Shown: piece by piece, positions 9,357-16,846 of the stretch
Layout: each line of letters opens with the position of its first letter
Position numbering within the stretch: position 1 is the stretch's first letter
Assembly (NCBI GenBank): GCA_014378085.1
Contig: JACMOJ010000047.1
Location: forward strand, 1 to 25,722
Source of the DNA: Burkholderiales bacterium
GTDB taxonomy: Bacteria; Pseudomonadota; Gammaproteobacteria; Burkholderiales; Usitatibacteraceae
Direction: 5' to 3'
DNA: 25,722 nucleotides
Position numbers and translations under genes: made by a program
Notes under the pieces: model-generated
The model's input: the letters and a program-made list of their open reading frames with translations, nothing else
The model's database searches: none
What the model was told of the DNA's origin: nothing

Positions 9357-9560
9357 ATAGAAAAACGCCTCCTAGGCAGGCCTCAATGCAAACCGCCCGC
9401 TCGGCGGACTAAGTATGCAAACCGCCCGCTCGGCGGACTAAATATGCAAACCGCCCCCTAGGCAGGCTTCAATGCAAACCGCCGGCTAGGCGGACTAAAT
9501 ATGCAAAACGCCCGCTAGGCGGGCTAAACATGCAAAACGCCCGCTAGGCGGGCGTTTACA
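9357..9560. repeat. Tandem array of seven 28-29 bp hairpin units
   Basis: Units start at 9357, 9386, 9415, 9444, 9472, 9501 and 9530. Consensus is ATGCAAAmCGCCCGCTmG followed by GCGGrCTAAAT. Each unit has an inverted repeat of the form CGCCCGC-TAG-GCGGGC with some decay. The two right-most units are nearly identical, and the left-most (9357-9385) is the most diverged. On the minus strand each stem is followed by (G/C)GTTT(T)GCAT, so each unit resembles a weak intrinsic terminator. It lies between the convergent cheB-like gene and GST gene. There are no unique spacers, so this is not CRISPR. Confidence 0.93.
9535..9557. terminator. Bidirectional intrinsic terminator hairpin
   Basis: AAACGCCCGC pairs perfectly with GCGGGCGTTT around a TAG loop, a 10-bp GC-rich stem flanked by A on one side and T on the other. 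This is the right-most and best-preserved unit of the array. It sits 41 bases from the GST stop and probably ends the GST transcript (minus). It can also stop read-through from the cheB-like gene (plus). The T-run is four bases on the minus strand and three on the plus strand. Confidence 0.75.
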
Positions 9561-9597
9561 AACACTATCGGCTTGAGATAGCCGTCAATGCTGGGGT

Positions 9598-10230
9598 TTA
9601 CTTATCCAGCTCGATGCCTTCGGCTTCAAATACGCGTTTGACGGTGGGGCGCGAAAAAACGCGCTGCGCGTGTTTGGTCCACACCGGGTATAGCGCTTTC
9701 ATATCGATACCAAGCCGATTGCCCCAACGATAGAACACCAACAAGTACGGATCACACACGCCATATTGCCCGCCCATCGCGAAGGAACGGCCGACCAGCA
9801 TTTTGTCGATCTCCGCGTAACAGCTGAGAAGCGTTTGTTTTGCGGTGGTGTTGATGCTTTCTTTCGCCGCCGGGTCTGTGGAAAAACGCTCGGCGCGGAA
9901 AATCCCTGCCGCCGCAATATGCACCGTCGAAGACAGCCACGACATTAGCGATAGCGCCTCGGCTTGTTTCCACGTTTCTTTCGGCCACAGGCCGCGTTCG
10001 GCGTATCCGCCACCGAGGTAGGTAAGAATTGCCACTGTTTCCGTCAGCACTTTGCCGTCGACGTTTAACGCGGGAACCTTGGCTTTTGGATTGACGCGCA
10101 AGTACTCAGGGCGCTTATGTTCCCCGTCTGCAAGCGAGACCATGACCGGCTCAAATGCGATGCCAAGCTCTTCTAAAACGATGTGCGAGGCGAGCGAGCA
10201 GGCGCCTGGTGAGTAGTAAAGTTTTATCAT
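9598..10230 (-). CDS. Beta-class glutathione S-transferase
   Basis: The protein has 210 residues, normal for a cytosolic GST. The N-terminal thioredoxin-like domain begins MIKLYYSPGACSL. Cys11 matches the cysteine that marks bacterial beta-class GSTs (Cys10 in the Proteus and E. coli enzymes). NPKAKVPAL supplies the cis-proline loop and LTETVAILTYL the Glu-Thr/Ser pair that binds the glutathione gamma-glutamyl group. The alpha-helical C-terminal domain carries GQYGVCDPYLLVFYRWG, the N-capping-box region. It would conjugate or reduce substrates with glutathione; the substrate is unknown. GCGGGA directly before ATG 10230 is a poor SD. It stands alone, convergent to cheB. Confidence 0.93.
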   Translation of the reverse strand: MIKLYYSPGACSLASHIVLEELGIAFEPVMVSLADGEHKRPEYLRVNPKAKVPALNVDGKVLTETVAILTYLGGGYAERGLWPKETWKQAEALSLMSWLSSTVHIAAAGIFRAERFSTDPAAKESINTTAKQTLLSCYAEIDKMLVGRSFAMGGQYGVCDPYLLVFYRWGNRLGIDMKALYPVWTKHAQRVFSRPTVKRVFEAEGIELDK

Positions 10231-10363
10231 TCCCGCAGATTAACCAAATATGACGGTTTATTCAATACTCACCCGCCAGTTAGTTTGCGGCCTGTATCTT
10301 TAACTCTTTGTTTTTAGTTTGTTTTTATGAGAGTAACCACTTACCGCGTAAGGACGTTTGGCC

Positions 10364-11215
10364 TCAATCGAGCCGCGAAATGAGTGATGAGGTATCCAGG
10401 CGATTGCCACCCTTCTTCTGGATGTCGCCGTAGAACTGGTCGACCACCGCCGTCAGCGGCAAACGCGCACCGTTGCGGCGGGCTTCATCCAAACAAATGC
10501 CGAGGTCTTTGCGCATCCAGTCGACCGCAAAACCAAAGCTAAATTCGCGCTTCAACATGGTGCGACCACGGTTCTCCATCTGCCATGATTGCGCCGCACC
10601 CTTAGAGATGACGTCGAGCACGAGACTACCGTCAAGCCCCGCCTTCTCCGCGAAGGCGAGTCCTTCCGACAGCGCTTGCACCAAGCCCGCGATACAAATT
10701 TGGTTAACCATCTTCGTGAGCTGTCCGGCACCGGATTCACCCATCAGAGTGGTCGCCTTCGCGTAACAATCCATGACCGACTTGGCATTGGCAAACGCGG
10801 TCTCGGAGCCACCACACATCACCGTAAGCTGCCCTTTTTCGGCACCGGCTTGGCCGCCCGACACCGGTGCATCGATGAACGCAATATTGCGCTTGGCGGC
10901 GTCAGCAAAGAGTGCACGCGCCGCGTCCGCCGAAGCGGTGGTGTGATCGACCAGAGTGGTGCCGGATTTCATCGCGGCAATGGCTTGTCCCGCAACATCG
11001 AGCAAGTCGCGATCATTGCCGACACACATCAGCACCATGTCAGCACCGGCCACCGCGCCAGCAATCGTCGGATCAAACGCGCCGCCGTGTTGTTTGGCCC
11101 ACGCCTCTGCTTTCGCCGTGGTGCGGTTATAGACGGTGACATCAAAACCGTTCGCTTTGAGATGTCCCGCCATCGGGTAGCCCATGACGCCTAGGCCGAG
11201 AAATGCAATTTTCAT
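10364..11215 (-). CDS. NAD(P)-dependent beta-hydroxyacid dehydrogenase (tartronate semialdehyde reductase / 3-hydroxyisobutyrate dehydrogenase family)
   Basis: The 283-residue protein has the GLGVMG dinucleotide loop (7-12), the substrate motif DAPVSGG (115-121) and the catalytic Lys168 in GAGQLTKMVNQ with Asn171. The C-terminal helical part has MRKDLGICLDEAR, conserved in the family. Members reduce tartronate semialdehyde to glycerate (GarR/GlxR) or oxidise 3-hydroxyisobutyrate, and some reduce succinic semialdehyde or glyoxylate. The neighbouring hydroxypyruvate/glyoxylate reductase-like gene favours a glycerate-related role, but the substrate is not decided by sequence. AAGGA lies 6 bases before ATG 11215 and overlaps the stop region of the upstream gene, which ends 8 bases earlier. 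This suggests translational coupling. It is the last gene of the minus-strand block. Confidence 0.93.
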   Translation of the reverse strand: MKIAFLGLGVMGYPMAGHLKANGFDVTVYNRTTAKAEAWAKQHGGAFDPTIAGAVAGADMVLMCVGNDRDLLDVAGQAIAAMKSGTTLVDHTTASADAARALFADAAKRNIAFIDAPVSGGQAGAEKGQLTVMCGGSETAFANAKSVMDCYAKATTLMGESGAGQLTKMVNQICIAGLVQALSEGLAFAEKAGLDGSLVLDVISKGAAQSWQMENRGRTMLKREFSFGFAVDWMRKDLGICLDEARRNGARLPLTAVVDQFYGDIQKKGGNRLDTSSLISRLD

Positions 11216-11223
11216 AATAGTCC

Positions 11224-12189
11224 TTAAGGATTAATCAGATTCGGCGGCGTCCGGCCCTGCAAGGCGCGCGTTAAATTTTCCGCCGCGAGCTTGGCCATAT
11301 TCAGTCGGGTGTTGTGCGTGGCACTTCCGATATGCGGAATCAGCACGACGTTGTCTAACTTGAGAAATTCGGGATTCAACGCGGGCTCATTTTCAAACAC
11401 GTCGAGACCGGCACCCGCGATACGCTTTTCTTTGAGCGCTGCGATAAGCGCCGCGTCGTCCGCCACACCGCCGCGCGCGGTGTTGATAAAGATTGCGCTA
11501 GGTTTCATCAGCGCCAACTCCGCCGCACCGATCAAATGATGGGTGTCTTTGGAATAAGGCACCATCACCACCACAAAGTCGCTCTCGCGCAAGATCGCTT
11601 CCTTGCTCGCGTAACGTACGTTGAGCTTGGCTTCGGTAGCGGCGTCGAGCGGCTTGCGGTTGTAATACGACACTTGCATATCAAAGCCCGACGCGCGTCG
11701 TGCGATGGTCTCGCCAATGCGGCCCATGCCGATAATGCCGAGTTTTGCGTGGTGCACATCTGCCCCCAGCCACTGCTGCAGTGCAAAACCCTTTTTCCAT
11801 TCACCCCGACGCAGACGCGCTTCGGTTTCGGTGATACGCCGCGCGGTTGCCATCAGCAAGGTAAAGGTCAGGTCGGCGGTTGTGTCGTCCAGCACGCCCG
11901 GCGTATTGGTCGCCATCACGCCTCGCCTGGACGCCTCAGCGACATCGATGTTGTTGTAGCCAACGGCGATGTTAGACACCACTTTAACTGTTGGGCACGC
12001 GGCAAAAAACGCGGCGTCGATTTTCTCGGTGAGGCAGCACATCACGCCGACGCAACCTGCCGCGCGCACCCGCAATTGTTCCGCGCTGAGAATGTCGTCA
12101 TTCGCGTTGTGGTCCACTTCGAAGTGCGCGGAAAGTTGCTCGACAATTTCCGGGAACACCTGACGACTAACAAGAATTTTAGGTTTCAT
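11224..12189 (-). CDS. D-2-hydroxyacid dehydrogenase, glyoxylate/hydroxypyruvate reductase type
   Basis: The protein has 321 residues, the standard length for the family. The NAD(P)-binding loop is GIIGMGRIGE (151-160). The catalytic set is Arg239 in NTARGG, Glu268 in DVFENEP and His286 in IPHIGSAT. VSNIAVGYNNID is the substrate-binding loop of the GhrB / D-glycerate dehydrogenase branch. It would reduce glyoxylate to glycolate or hydroxypyruvate to D-glycerate, or the reverse. The next gene (beta-hydroxyacid dehydrogenase) begins 8 bases after its stop, so the two are almost surely co-expressed. Upstream are a strong hairpin (12211-12228) and a terminator (12247-12272), so it may have its own promoter or depend on read-through from dctM. 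The SD is weak (GGGTAACGG). Confidence 0.94.
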   Translation of the reverse strand: MKPKILVSRQVFPEIVEQLSAHFEVDHNANDDILSAEQLRVRAAGCVGVMCCLTEKIDAAFFAACPTVKVVSNIAVGYNNIDVAEASRRGVMATNTPGVLDDTTADLTFTLLMATARRITETEARLRRGEWKKGFALQQWLGADVHHAKLGIIGMGRIGETIARRASGFDMQVSYYNRKPLDAATEAKLNVRYASKEAILRESDFVVVMVPYSKDTHHLIGAAELALMKPSAIFINTARGGVADDAALIAALKEKRIAGAGLDVFENEPALNPEFLKLDNVVLIPHIGSATHNTRLNMAKLAAENLTRALQGRTPPNLINP

Positions 12190-12210
12190 CCGTTACCCAG
12201 TTTCTATTCA

Positions 12211-12228
12211 GCGGCTGCTTGCAGCCGC
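12211..12228. other. Perfect GC-rich hairpin in the leader of the hydroxyacid dehydrogenase gene
   Basis: GCGGCTGC, two T and GCAGCCGC form a perfect 8-bp stem, 22 bases upstream of ATG 12189. No T-run follows on the minus strand, so it is not a typical terminator. It could stabilise the 5' end of a processed transcript or be a REP-like copy. Confidence 0.5.
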
Positions 12229-12246
12229 GTGAGTATTCATAAATTA

Positions 12247-12272
12247 ATAACCCCGACCGAGGCCGGGGTTAT
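12247..12272 (-). terminator. Intrinsic terminator after dctM
   Basis: ATAACCCCG pairs with CGGGGTTAT (9 bp), and CC/GG can pair inside the loop. On the minus strand the stem begins 26 bases after the dctM stop and is followed by ATTAATTT. The T-tract is imperfect, so read-through into the dehydrogenase pair is possible. Confidence 0.65.
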
Positions 12273-12297
12273 AGGCGACGCAACCTCGCTAAGCCGA

Positions 12298-14367
12298 TTA
12301 GGCACCGTACAGGTAGTTTGGCAACCAGAGCGTCATACCCGGCCAGATGTACATAATGACCATGCACACAATCACGATCAACATATACGGCATCATGCCG
12401 GCGAAAATCTGATTGATGGTGACGTGGGACGGCGCCACTCCTTTTAAGTAAAAGGCCGACATTGCCACTGGCGGGGAAAGGAACGCCGCTTGCAAGTTCA
12501 CAAACACCAGCGTACCCCATAGGATGGGATCAATCTGGAAGTGCCCAAGCAGCGGCAAGAAGATTGGCACGAAGATGACGATGATCTCGGTCCATTCAAG
12601 TGGCCAGCCCAACACGAAAATAATGGCCTGTGAAAGCAGCATAAATTGCAACGGCGTCAGGTTCATCGACAGGACCCATTTCTCGATGATCGATTGGCCA
12701 CCGAGAATCGCGAACACCGCCGAGAACAGTGCAGAGCCGACAAACAACCAGCACACCATCGCCGTTGTTTTCGCCGTGAGAAACACCGCTTCACTTAACG
12801 GCTTCTTCATCTGCCGCTTCGTCGCCAAGTCGAAGCCCCACACGACAATGGTGCCGCCGACCACGCCGCAAAGCAGGAGGGCGATAATCACGATGTGTGT
12901 TGCGGCACCAGACGACGGTCCGCCGTAGAAATATGCCGCCACCGCACCGACGATGCCGAGCACGAGGCTACTCCACAAAGCCAACTTAGGATACTTGTTA
13001 AAACCCGCCATATACAACGCGCCAACCGCGCCAACGGCAGCGGATTCTGTTGCCGTCGTAATGCCGAGCAATATCACCGCAAGGACAACCAGCGTCAGAA
13101 TTCCGAGCGGCATGACGGACTCGACCAGCAACTTCAAAATTTCGAGTTGCTCTGCGCGTAAGCGCGCGTAGTACCAAGTCAGGAGCAGCGCAGTGAAAAT
13201 CACCGCCCCCCAGAACCATGTGAAAAACTGCGCCGGAGGTCCGGCGTCTGCCGCCACTTGCGTTTTGGCCAAGTCACCTGACTGAAGATCGATGCCCATT
13301 GCTTGCAGCGATTCCTCTTTTGCGGCCGGCTCGCTAGTCCCTGCACCACCCGTGCCCATTTCTTGCAGCTTTTCTTCAACGACCAGTGGTTCTGCCAAGC
13401 TCGTGTCTACAACCTTCTTCTCAAGCGGGGCACTGATCGTCGTTGCGGCTTTTACCTCGTCAGCCTGTGACTGCTGATGAATCACCACGTACCACCACGT
13501 TCCCCATAATGTGGCAACGGCCAACATCAACGGAAACATAGCTGCGAAAAAACTGCGAACAATCGCACCGTAGGTCATGCGAGCGGCAGCGTCCACGGCG
13601 TTAAAGGCCTTCGACGGCGACAACAACGCCTTAATTAGCGCGACCAACATATTCTTGGAATACGCCACCTGTAAATTGGTGAAAGATGGTGGGATCGGCA
13701 CGATCTGCTGCTCCGGCGGCAGCTTTGGCGCGATCTTCGGATTGATCAGCGCCCAACCGATGATGTAGACCAAATATAAGAAGGACAGGAAGAACCCTGG
13801 CAACATTGCGGCGGCATAGAGCTTGACGACCGATTGACCGGCGACGGCGGCGTAGACGATGATCATTACTGACGGCGGAATCAAAATTCCAAGCGTGCCG
13901 CCAGCGGTAATCACCCCCGTGGCGAGCTTCACATCGTAGCCCGCATTCAACATCGGCTTCAACGCAATCACACCCATTAACACAACCACTGCGCCGACCA
14001 GGCCTGAGGCGATGCCCCAGAAGGTACATACGACGAGTGTCGCCACCGCGAGGGAAGCAGGAAGGCGTCGGAACGCGAGCTGGATCGAATGGAACATCTT
14101 GTCGACCAAGGCACTTCGTTCCATGACGTATCCCATCAATACAAATAGCGGTATTGATAGCAGCACGTCGTTGGTCATTCCCCCATAGGTGCGCTGTACC
14201 ATCAAGGTAAAAACTTTATTGGCCGTCCAAGATTGCGACGGATCGTAAAAGGCAACAAATCCAAACATCATGCCCAAGCCCATCAGGGTAAAGGCGGTCG
14301 GAAAGCCCAACATGATCACAACGACGATCAATGCCAGCATCAGCAGGCCGAGTGCGGGATCGGTCAT
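12298..14367 (-). CDS. dctM: TRAP transporter large permease (DctM type), extended form
   Basis: This very hydrophobic 689-residue protein matches TRAP large subunits over the N-terminal half (SIPLFVLMGYVMERSALVDK, GGTLGILIPPSV) and the C-terminal part (LGWPLEWTEIIVIFVPIF, SPPVAMSAFYLKG). It catalyses sodium-driven uptake of organic acids together with DctP and DctQ in the inner membrane. Typical DctM has about 430 residues. Here an 80-residue hydrophilic stretch (about 298-380) with two related pieces, EEKLQEMG and EESLQAMG, interrupts the membrane helices. An extra helical segment (about 463-510) is also present. Long large subunits of this kind are known among TRAP systems, so this is an extended variant rather than a damaged gene. 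Its ATG overlaps the dctQ stop by 4 bases (ATGA), indicating coupled translation. Confidence 0.94.
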   Translation of the reverse strand: MTDPALGLLMLALIVVVIMLGFPTAFTLMGLGMMFGFVAFYDPSQSWTANKVFTLMVQRTYGGMTNDVLLSIPLFVLMGYVMERSALVDKMFHSIQLAFRRLPASLAVATLVVCTFWGIASGLVGAVVVLMGVIALKPMLNAGYDVKLATGVITAGGTLGILIPPSVMIIVYAAVAGQSVVKLYAAAMLPGFFLSFLYLVYIIGWALINPKIAPKLPPEQQIVPIPPSFTNLQVAYSKNMLVALIKALLSPSKAFNAVDAAARMTYGAIVRSFFAAMFPLMLAVATLWGTWWYVVIHQQSQADEVKAATTISAPLEKKVVDTSLAEPLVVEEKLQEMGTGGAGTSEPAAKEESLQAMGIDLQSGDLAKTQVAADAGPPAQFFTWFWGAVIFTALLLTWYYARLRAEQLEILKLLVESVMPLGILTLVVLAVILLGITTATESAAVGAVGALYMAGFNKYPKLALWSSLVLGIVGAVAAYFYGGPSSGAATHIVIIALLLCGVVGGTIVVWGFDLATKRQMKKPLSEAVFLTAKTTAMVCWLFVGSALFSAVFAILGGQSIIEKWVLSMNLTPLQFMLLSQAIIFVLGWPLEWTEIIVIFVPIFLPLLGHFQIDPILWGTLVFVNLQAAFLSPPVAMSAFYLKGVAPSHVTINQIFAGMMPYMLIVIVCMVIMYIWPGMTLWLPNYLYGA

Positions 14368-15155
14368 TTTGCATCTCCCTTGTTTGAATCTTCATCGCGT
14401 TGCGATTCGCCGTGCGGCTTGGTGAGGCGACCGTATGCCTCTTCTTCGAATGCGCGCTTTTCACCCATGCCACGTTGACGCGCTGTCGCATCGATATCCG
14501 CCGCATGCGCTATCGCTTCGCGTTTTGAATCTTCGTCGACATAAATACTTGCCGCGAGCTGTTGCTCAACGACGTCAATTTCTTCGGCGTCTTTGAGTCG
14601 TGACGGCCATTCGCCTGTTTTGATGCAAACGACACAGCGCAAAATTTCGATCAGTCCTTGCAGCATGACCATGGCACCCGCAATCGGGATCATGGTCTTG
14701 AAGTGATAAATCGGTGGGCCATCTGCAGTAATCGATGAATGTTCCTGAATGCGCCAAGCATCACCGGCAAACTCTATGCCGGCATAACAAAGCGCCGCAA
14801 TACCAGGCAGAAAGAACGTCACATACAAAATCAAATCAAGCGTTGCTTGCGTGCGCGGCTTGAAATTGCCGTACAAGAAATCGCCTCGAACGTGGGCATC
14901 TTGCGCGAGCGCGTAGGCGCCGCAAAGCATAAACGTCGTGCCATACAACATTGTGCTCACATCAAAAACCCATGCGGATGGCTGATTGAAAATGTAGCGG
15001 CGAACGACGTCAAAGCAGACCATTGCCATCAACAAAAGTATCAACCACGCGGCGGCCTTACCGACATAGGTGCTGATAAGGTCAACAACGAGCATTACTT
15101 TTTGCGCTGTTGGATGCGCTGCTGGATGCGTTGCGGTATGCGTTGCTGTATGCAT
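14364..15155 (-). CDS. dctQ: TRAP transporter small permease (DctQ type) with long C-terminal tail
   Basis: From ATG 15155 the protein has 263 residues and four predicted membrane helices (about 35-51, 66-84, 106-124, 154-177), the DctQ topology. The family signature region FDVVRRYIFNQPSAW follows helix 1. DctQ pairs with DctM to form the TRAP membrane unit. After helix 4 comes an unusual charged tail of about 85 residues (180-263), rich in Glu, Asp, Arg and Ala, absent from typical small subunits of about 170 residues. The frame is open to a TTG at 15173, but ATG 15155 is preceded at good distance by GGGGGAG, so it was chosen. Residues 2-17 come from a 12-bp tandem repeat. It overlaps dctM by 4 bases and follows dctP after an intervening terminator. 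Confidence 0.92.
   Translation of the reverse strand: MHTATHTATHPAAHPTAQKVMLVVDLISTYVGKAAAWLILLLMAMVCFDVVRRYIFNQPSAWVFDVSTMLYGTTFMLCGAYALAQDAHVRGDFLYGNFKPRTQATLDLILYVTFFLPGIAALCYAGIEFAGDAWRIQEHSSITADGPPIYHFKTMIPIAGAMVMLQGLIEILRCVVCIKTGEWPSRLKDAEEIDVVEQQLAASIYVDEDSKREAIAHAADIDATARQRGMGEKRAFEEEAYGRLTKPHGESQRDEDSNKGDAK
15105..15152 (-). repeat. Four 12-bp tandem repeats in the start of dctQ
   Basis: Read on the minus strand, the four units are CATACAGCAACG, CATACCGCAACG, CATCCAGCAGCG and CATCCAACAGCG. They encode HTAT, HTAT, HPAA and HPTA directly after the initiator Met of DctQ. The 12-bp unit keeps the frame, so copy-number change would only lengthen or shorten the cytoplasmic N-terminus. Confidence 0.85.
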
Positions 15156-15171
15156 TGGTTTACACTCCCCC

Positions 15172-15207
15172 AAAAAAATAAGCCACCGGATTACCCGATG
15201 GCTTATT
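15172..15207 (-). terminator. Intrinsic terminator between dctP and dctQ
   Basis: On the minus strand AATAAGCCATCGGG pairs with CCGGTGGCTTATT (one mismatch), followed at once by a run of seven T. It lies 20 bases after the dctP stop. The T-run runs directly into the GGGGGAG Shine-Dalgarno of dctQ. This is a classic arrangement for making more binding protein than membrane subunits by partial termination. Confidence 0.85.
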
Positions 15208-15226
15208 GTGCGCTACAAAACTGGCT

Positions 15227-16375
15227 TTAAACTTTCTTTGCCGGAGCAGCAGGCTTTCCCGCAAAGAAATGGTTATACGCCATTTTGTAGTTCACCAGCG
15301 TGTCGTTCTGCCATGCGCCTGCGCGCTTAGCAAACACGCGCATCGACTCATACACTTTGGCAAACATTGGATTGTCTGCTGATTTCTTGGCAACCACTCT
15401 GTCCCACGCGTTGAGCTGCGCCTGCAAAACAGCGTCAGGCGTTTTAAAGAATTTAACGTTGTTTTTCTCACGCAACTCGATGTAGTCCTGCGAATAACGG
15501 TCAATTGCCTTCCACGACATATCTGCGGAACAGGCATCAACCGCGCTGGCGATAATGGTCTTCAATTCTGGCGCCAGAGCATCGTATTTTTTCTTGTTAA
15601 AGAGGATCTCGAAGTTTTCGGACGCCTGATGAAAGCTCTGCAACATGCAAATCTTAGACACATCCGGGAAGCCCAAAGTGCGGTCTGATGAGGCATTATT
15701 AAACTCAGCCGCATCTAGCAAACCGCGGTCGATTGCTGCCACGATCTCAGCGCCTGGCAAAGCATTCACTGCCGCACCCATTTCGGTGAAAATATCCACC
15801 GCCAAGCCAACAGTACGGAACTTAATACCCTTTAGATCTTCTACCTTCTGAATCGGCTTCTTGAACCAGCCCAGCGGTTGGGTCGGCATTGGTCCGTAGA
15901 TGAATGACTGCACATCGACGCCGAGGTTCTTGTAGATTTCATCCTGTAGGGCTTTACCGCCACCATAGTTGTGCCACGCGAGCACCATGTTAGGGTCCAT
16001 GCCGAATGCCGGGCCCGAACCCCACAGCGCCATCGCGGAATTTTTACCGTACCAATAGGCAATCACGCCGTGGCCACCGTCAAGCGTACCTTTGCTAACC
16101 GCGTCGAGTAGATCGAACGCTCTGACCACTGAGCCCGTCGGCAGCACTTCTATTTTCAAACGGCCGCCAGCCATATCATTCACGCGCTTGGCGAAGTCGT
16201 TTGCATACTCATGAAAAATATCTTTGGCCGGCCAAGTCGATTGGAAACGCAGGCTGACCGTTTGTGCTTTCGCAATCATCGGGAAGCCGGTAATGGCGGC
16301 ACCACCGGCAGCGGCTGAGCCTGCTAAAAACTTGCGGCGCGTTTGCGGCGATTTCGTTTTGGTTTCTTGCGTCAT
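15227..16375 (-). CDS. dctP: TRAP transporter solute-binding protein (DctP/TakP type), Tat-exported
   Basis: The 382-residue protein begins with a Tat signal: RRKFLAGSA (Arg13-Arg14), a hydrophobic stretch, and a likely cut after AKA37. The mature part matches TRAP periplasmic receptors. The segment LGWFKKPIQKVEDLKGIKFRTVG holds Arg187, equivalent to the family arginine that binds the substrate carboxylate, and LPGAEIVAAIDRGLLDAAEF follows. This form resembles the TakP/lactate-binding branch that takes 2-oxo- or 2-hydroxy-monocarboxylates. With lutABC directly upstream, lactate is the favoured ligand (inference); mannitol- or haloacid-like ligands remain possible. GAGGA lies 6 bases before ATG 16375. 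It is first of the dctPQM set and is followed by a terminator that should favour its high expression. Confidence 0.94.
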   Translation of the reverse strand: MTQETKTKSPQTRRKFLAGSAAAGGAAITGFPMIAKAQTVSLRFQSTWPAKDIFHEYANDFAKRVNDMAGGRLKIEVLPTGSVVRAFDLLDAVSKGTLDGGHGVIAYWYGKNSAMALWGSGPAFGMDPNMVLAWHNYGGGKALQDEIYKNLGVDVQSFIYGPMPTQPLGWFKKPIQKVEDLKGIKFRTVGLAVDIFTEMGAAVNALPGAEIVAAIDRGLLDAAEFNNASSDRTLGFPDVSKICMLQSFHQASENFEILFNKKKYDALAPELKTIIASAVDACSADMSWKAIDRYSQDYIELREKNNVKFFKTPDAVLQAQLNAWDRVVAKKSADNPMFAKVYESMRVFAKRAGAWQNDTLVNYKMAYNHFFAGKPAAPAKKV

Positions 16376-16846
16376 ATATGTCCTCGTATATTGTTGTGTT
16401 GATGATTGTAAATTGAGCGCCGGTTGAAAACACTGTCGTACACATTAGCGCGACGCACTCTGCGTAGGCCCCAATCAACCGAGCACTTCAAGGCAACCTG
16501 CCGATGTTAAGCTCAGCGCAGCGACAGCGCAAGCAACACCGTTGGCCACTAACAACAGAAAAATTCGAGCGTTTAATAATGAATTTTGCGCACTCGTAAA
16601 CTAAGCACCGTGGCTCACCAAACATGTTGCGTCGCACCATCAATTAGCGCTCCGTAAACTGCAGGGTTTGAGTCATTTTTTGCGGCATCGCAACAAAATT
16701 GATTGATACCTTCGCGGCGCTTTTTTGCAATCTTGCACGGTGGCAGCCAAGCGACACCTGCCACCCGTATCGACTTGCTTTAGCGGGAGTTTTTAGAGGC
16801 ATTGTCAGAAACAGCTGCGGTGTCAAGCTCAGCACCGGGGCTGCGA
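16376..16846. other. Intergenic region lutC / dctP (471 bases), probable dctPQM promoter
   Basis: No convincing gene is seen. A 68-codon frame (16644-16850, minus) starts in an ATGA overlap with the lutC stop but has no recognisable features. An inverted repeat, AAAATTC-14 bases-GAATTTT, lies at 16560-16587, about 185 bases upstream of dctP, and could be an operator. TTTTTT and AAAAAA runs near 16676 and 16721 may belong to a lutC terminator, but I see no strong stem there. The region is AT-richer than the flanking genes, as expected for a promoter region. Confidence 0.5.

Noticed and set aside
9357..9560. Regular spacing of repeats resembling a small CRISPR array
   Set aside because: The units are directly joined with only 2-4 variable bases, so there are no spacers, and no cas genes are nearby.
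10589..11194. 201-codon plus-strand open frame opposite the beta-hydroxyacid dehydrogenase
   Set aside because: The reverse strand carries intact dehydrogenase motifs; this frame has none.
11536..12447. 303-codon plus-strand open frame opposite the D-2-hydroxyacid dehydrogenase
   Set aside because: It is antisense to a clearly conserved enzyme, His-rich in a way expected from the complementary codons, and has no family features.
12298..14367. Possible fusion or frameshifted DctM because of its 689-residue length
   Set aside because: The frame is continuous, both conserved halves are intact and long TRAP large subunits exist, so it is read as an extended variant.
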